64,000 nt of DNA, taken from Erysipelotrichaceae bacterium (GTDB taxonomy: Bacteria > Bacillota_I > Bacilli_A > Erysipelotrichales > Erysipelotrichaceae). The DNA lies in contig JAFRIG010000066.1 of assembly GCA_017432895.1 (NCBI GenBank), positions 1-64,000 of the forward strand, given 5' to 3'. The position numbers were made by a program, and so were the translations under genes. The notes beneath the pieces were generated by a model. It searched no databases. It was not told the origin of the DNA and saw only the letters and a list, made by a program, of their open reading frames with translations. Of this stretch, positions 61,989 to 64,000 are shown piece after piece. Position 1 is the stretch's first letter, and each line of letters opens with the position of its first letter.

Positions 61989-62927
61989 ATGTACAAAGAA
62001 GTCCTTGATCAGCTTTTGAAATATGATAAGATATCGATATTTCGACATCAGCGTCCCGATGGCGACTGCATGTTTTCGGCATTGGCACTGGAAAGCTTCA
62101 TCAAGGACAACTTTCCTGATAAGACCGTAAAGATCGCCGGCGAAGATATTTATGATCTGGTTTCCAGGAACGATAAACTATCAGACAGATATATCAAAGA
62201 ATCTTTAGCTTTCATCGTAGATACATCCAATGAAACACGTATCGATGATCAAAGGGCAATGAAAGCCAGATTCAAGATCAAAATGGATCATCATCCGTTA
62301 CTTGAAAACTATGGCGATATCAATATCATCGAACCTAAAACATCGGCTTGTTGCGAACTGATCGCCAAGATATTGTTCTCCAAAGATTTCAAAGGATATG
62401 AAATCTCCAGGAAGACATGTGAATATCTGTATTGCGGAATAATATCCGATACGATCAATTTCCGAACGACCAACGTGACAACCGATACATTTTCCATCGC
62501 CAGCAAGCTCGTAAAAGTAGGGGACTTGCAGATATCAGAACTGGTTGAATTCGTTATGGATAAGAGCCTTGATTCTTTCCAGAAAGCGGCTAAAATCGTC
62601 TCTAAATTAAAATTAAGAGGCAGTTTCGGCTATATTTTCCTCAAATTGAGCGATCTGGAAAAGATCGGAGTATCACAGATCGAAGCCAAAAACAATATCG
62701 ATGAGATCGGCAAGATCAAGGAACTGAATATCTGGTCAGTAGCGATCGAAACTAAAGATAAACTTATTGACTGTTCAGTCAGATCCAAAAAAGGATTCAT
62801 TGTCAATCAGTTATGTGCCAGATACGGTGGCGGCGGTCATGCCAATGCCGCAGCCGTGAAAAATCTTTCAAAAAAAGATTTCAAGCGTTTTTATGAAGAA
62901 CTTGATAATATGGCCAATCAAAATTGA
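61989..62927 (+). CDS. nrnA: DHH-family oligoribonuclease/pAp phosphatase NrnA
   Basis: This enzyme degrades short oligoribonucleotides and dephosphorylates pAp. The 312-residue product has a DHH domain with HQRPDGDC (His20, Asp24, Asp26), VDTSNE and MDHHP, and a DHHA1 domain with GGGGHANAAA. It follows ackA with one base between the stop and start codons and is probably co-transcribed. A hairpin and T-run follow. Confidence 0.92.
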   Translation: MYKEVLDQLLKYDKISIFRHQRPDGDCMFSALALESFIKDNFPDKTVKIAGEDIYDLVSRNDKLSDRYIKESLAFIVDTSNETRIDDQRAMKARFKIKMDHHPLLENYGDINIIEPKTSACCELIAKILFSKDFKGYEISRKTCEYLYCGIISDTINFRTTNVTTDTFSIASKLVKVGDLQISELVEFVMDKSLDSFQKAAKIVSKLKLRGSFGYIFLKLSDLEKIGVSQIEAKNNIDEIGKIKELNIWSVAIETKDKLIDCSVRSKKGFIVNQLCARYGGGGHANAAAVKNLSKKDFKRFYEELDNMANQN

Positions 62928-62962
62928 TTGAAATTTCAACTAATTTATTTTTCTTGCAAAAG

Positions 62963-62984
62963 CCTTGATCGATTCAAGGTTTTT
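62963..62984 (+). terminator. Terminator of ackA-nrnA
   Basis: CCTTGA (62963-62968) pairs with TCAAGG (62974-62979) around a 5-nt loop, followed by five T residues. Confidence 0.75.
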
Positions 62985-63131
62985 GATTTCTGTGAAATCG
63001 CTTGTGAAGATAATAAAAAATTCTGCAAATGTTTATCAATAATTATCAATGCGTGAATGATTATCAGATCGATGCATGAGAACAATGGCAGTCAAGTAAA
63101 AAAAATAAAAAATACTTCATATAATAAAATG

Positions 63132-63210
63132 CGAATTCATAATTGAAAGAGATAGAATAGATTTATCATTAAGGAAAAGACTAAAAAACGCCTGAAATAA
63201 GGCGTTTTTA
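63132..63210 (+). ncRNA. Possible small RNA
   Basis: A TATAAT box (63120-63125) would start transcription near 63132, and a strong terminator ends at 63209, giving an RNA of about 80 nt. No -35 box or conserved fold is obvious, so this is weak. Confidence 0.25.
63184..63209. terminator. Strong intrinsic terminator
   Basis: AAAAACGCC (63184-63192) pairs with GGCGTTTTT (63201-63209) around an 8-nt loop. It could act on both strands. Confidence 0.8.
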
Positions 63211-63258
63211 ATCTAATTTAAGCTATTTATGAAGATAAGTTCTAAATAATATATCATT

Positions 63259-63286
63259 TCGCATAATGTATGTTATGCGATTTTTG
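63259..63286. terminator. Intrinsic terminator near the deoxyribosyltransferase gene
   Basis: TCGCATAA (63259-63266) pairs with TTATGCGA (63273-63280), followed by TTTTTG on the plus strand. It lies about 30 nt past the minus-strand stop codon. Confidence 0.7.
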
Positions 63287-63315
63287 TAAATGGATAAAAA
63301 TGGCAAGAAATAAGG

Positions 63316-63927
63316 CTAGATACTCCCCTTTATTTCTTCAATAATATCTTCAATATTTGAATAAGTTTTATTGTTTACAAGACCACCGACAAAATTATTC
63401 AATTTATAATTCTCATTGTAATAATTTCTGACATCGCTCTTGTAGGCGAAGATCTTTTTATTCAAAGCGTAGCACATCCCTATTTCGGCAGCTGTGCCGG
63501 AATCAATTTCAATACCGTTGCAATTTGCTACAACGATCTGACATAGATTGATGGCTTTAAAATCCATATAGAAGCAGGCATCCTTGACAAGTTTGCTGCT
63601 GTCTTTATCGATTACGACTTCCTGCGGCAAAAAAGTCGCAAAACCGGCTTTTCTTAAGGCATCTGAATTAAGTTGATTTGAATATCGATCGCCTTCATTG
63701 AATAAAGGACCGGCCATATAGATGTTCAAAACGCCTTTTCCATAAGGTTCCATATACTTATCAAGCGCTTCGATCTCCTTTTTTCCGGTAACTTTAGGCA
63801 GTTCATGATCAAAAGTCAGCCTTCTATCACCATATTTTTCGACAAAAACAGGTCTAAATGAGCCATAATCTTCCTGGTAGACGACGAATGATTCATCTTT
63901 TGGATCGGCATAATAGTATTCTGACAT
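63316..63927 (-). CDS. Nucleoside 2-deoxyribosyltransferase family protein with N-terminal extension
   Basis: This is a 203-residue protein. The C-terminal part (about 66-203) has the family signatures IYMAGPLFN, FYMDFKAINLCQIVVANCNG and the catalytic-Glu helix DSGTAAEIGMCYALNKKIFAY. Such enzymes move deoxyribose between bases or cleave deoxynucleosides in salvage. The N-terminal 65 residues (YYYADPKDESFVVYQEDYG...) are outside the catalytic core and I do not recognise them. A GGGGG-rich site lies upstream of the ATG. The gene is AT-rich compared with its neighbours and isolated, so recent acquisition is possible. Confidence 0.82.
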   Translation of the reverse strand: MSEYYYADPKDESFVVYQEDYGSFRPVFVEKYGDRRLTFDHELPKVTGKKEIEALDKYMEPYGKGVLNIYMAGPLFNEGDRYSNQLNSDALRKAGFATFLPQEVVIDKDSSKLVKDACFYMDFKAINLCQIVVANCNGIEIDSGTAAEIGMCYALNKKIFAYKSDVRNYYNENYKLNNFVGGLVNNKTYSNIEDIIEEIKGSI

Positions 63928-63943
63928 TATTTATCCCCCTATT

Positions 63944-63965
63944 TTATATGTTCATTATATGTTCA
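63944..63965. repeat. Tandem 11-bp direct repeat in the promoter of the deoxyribosyltransferase gene
   Basis: TTATATGTTCA occurs twice in perfect tandem (63944-63954 and 63955-63965). On the minus strand a TATAAT lies within it (63959-63954). The spacing is about one helical turn, as for an operator. Confidence 0.6.
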
Positions 63966-64000
63966 TTTATTATAATTTATTGTTTTTGTACATCGGGTGG

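Larger units (their letters stand above)
62928..63315. other. AT-rich 390-bp intergenic region with three hairpins and repeats
   Basis: No convincing gene was found. It contains a terminator for nrnA, a small GATTTC-TGT-GAAATC hairpin (62985-62999), TTATCAAT at 63033 and 63043 with TTATCA again at 63061, a TATAAT (63120-63125) that could drive a short RNA ending at the second terminator, and a third terminator before the minus-strand gene. A 24-codon frame (63072-63146) lacks a ribosome binding site and is not called. Confidence 0.7.

Noticed and set aside
63072-63146. 24-codon frame in the AT-rich gap
   Set aside because: No ribosome binding site, composition like the surrounding non-coding sequence.
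1-64000. CRISPR arrays, insertion sequences, prophage, tRNA or rRNA genes
   Set aside because: I looked for regular spaced repeats, transposase or integrase motifs, and tRNA or rRNA signatures and saw none; reading by eye could miss a diverged case.

Overview
The window reads as a continuous stretch of chromosome from an anaerobic, low-to-moderate G+C Firmicute, most likely of the class Erysipelotrichia. This assignment is inferred from gene content and order, not from an rRNA gene (none is present). Supporting signs are a trimeric NADH-linked [FeFe] hydrogenase, T-box control of several aminoacyl-tRNA synthetases, Bacillus-like gene order with losses, and compact versions of SMC (about 980 residues), ThrS (no TGS domain) and ComEC. 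Nearly everything is core genome. No transposase, integrase, CRISPR array, prophage, tRNA or rRNA gene was seen.

Layout. Bases 1-180 hold a strongly folded, probably non-coding element and a terminator. plsY (minus) and parE (plus) diverge from a symmetric promoter. From 838 to 10447 runs one tight plus-strand cluster: parE-parC, the ribosome-assembly genes yqeG-yqeH-yhbY-yqeK-rsfS-yqeM, mtnN, dnaD and nth. A UPF0371/DUF1846 gene (minus) and nnrD (plus) then diverge. 12975-17146 is the hydrogenase operon behind a promoter with a Rex-like palindrome. Next come a helical-repeat protein, trigger factor, lon-engB, T-box-valS with a hydrolase, T-box-thrS, then proS and rnhC on the minus strand. 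30473-36322 is a DNA-repair cluster (cvpA, mutS2, uvrC, a 54-residue membrane protein, rmuC). T-box-trpS (minus) diverges from spx-mnmA-recD2-ECF S component. T-box-alaS leads to ireB, DUF1292, mltG, udk and greA.

From 47618 to 56493 two exported proteins (an Ig-like membrane-anchored protein and a thioester/SpaA-type surface protein) sit directly upstream of comEA-comEC-holA, an L-serine dehydratase and a U32 peptidase. 56591-62927 carries smc-ftsY-ylxM and ackA-nrnA. An AT-rich, hairpin-dense 390-bp gap then precedes a minus-strand nucleoside deoxyribosyltransferase gene.

How the genes work together: most serve translation (tRNA charging, tRNA thiolation, ribosome assembly), protein quality control (tig, lon), replication and repair, plus fermentative disposal of electrons and carbon (hydrogenase, acetate kinase, serine dehydratase). 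The most unusual signals are: (i) at least eight genes whose best -10 box lies only 6-9 nt before the start codon with no Shine-Dalgarno sequence, suggesting leaderless mRNAs; (ii) the structured RNA candidate at the left edge; (iii) the thioester surface protein whose sortase-like VPKTC end abuts, in another frame, the hydrophobic N-terminus of ComEA; and (iv) a repeated 39-nt leader at the two junctions flanking the Ig-like gene.
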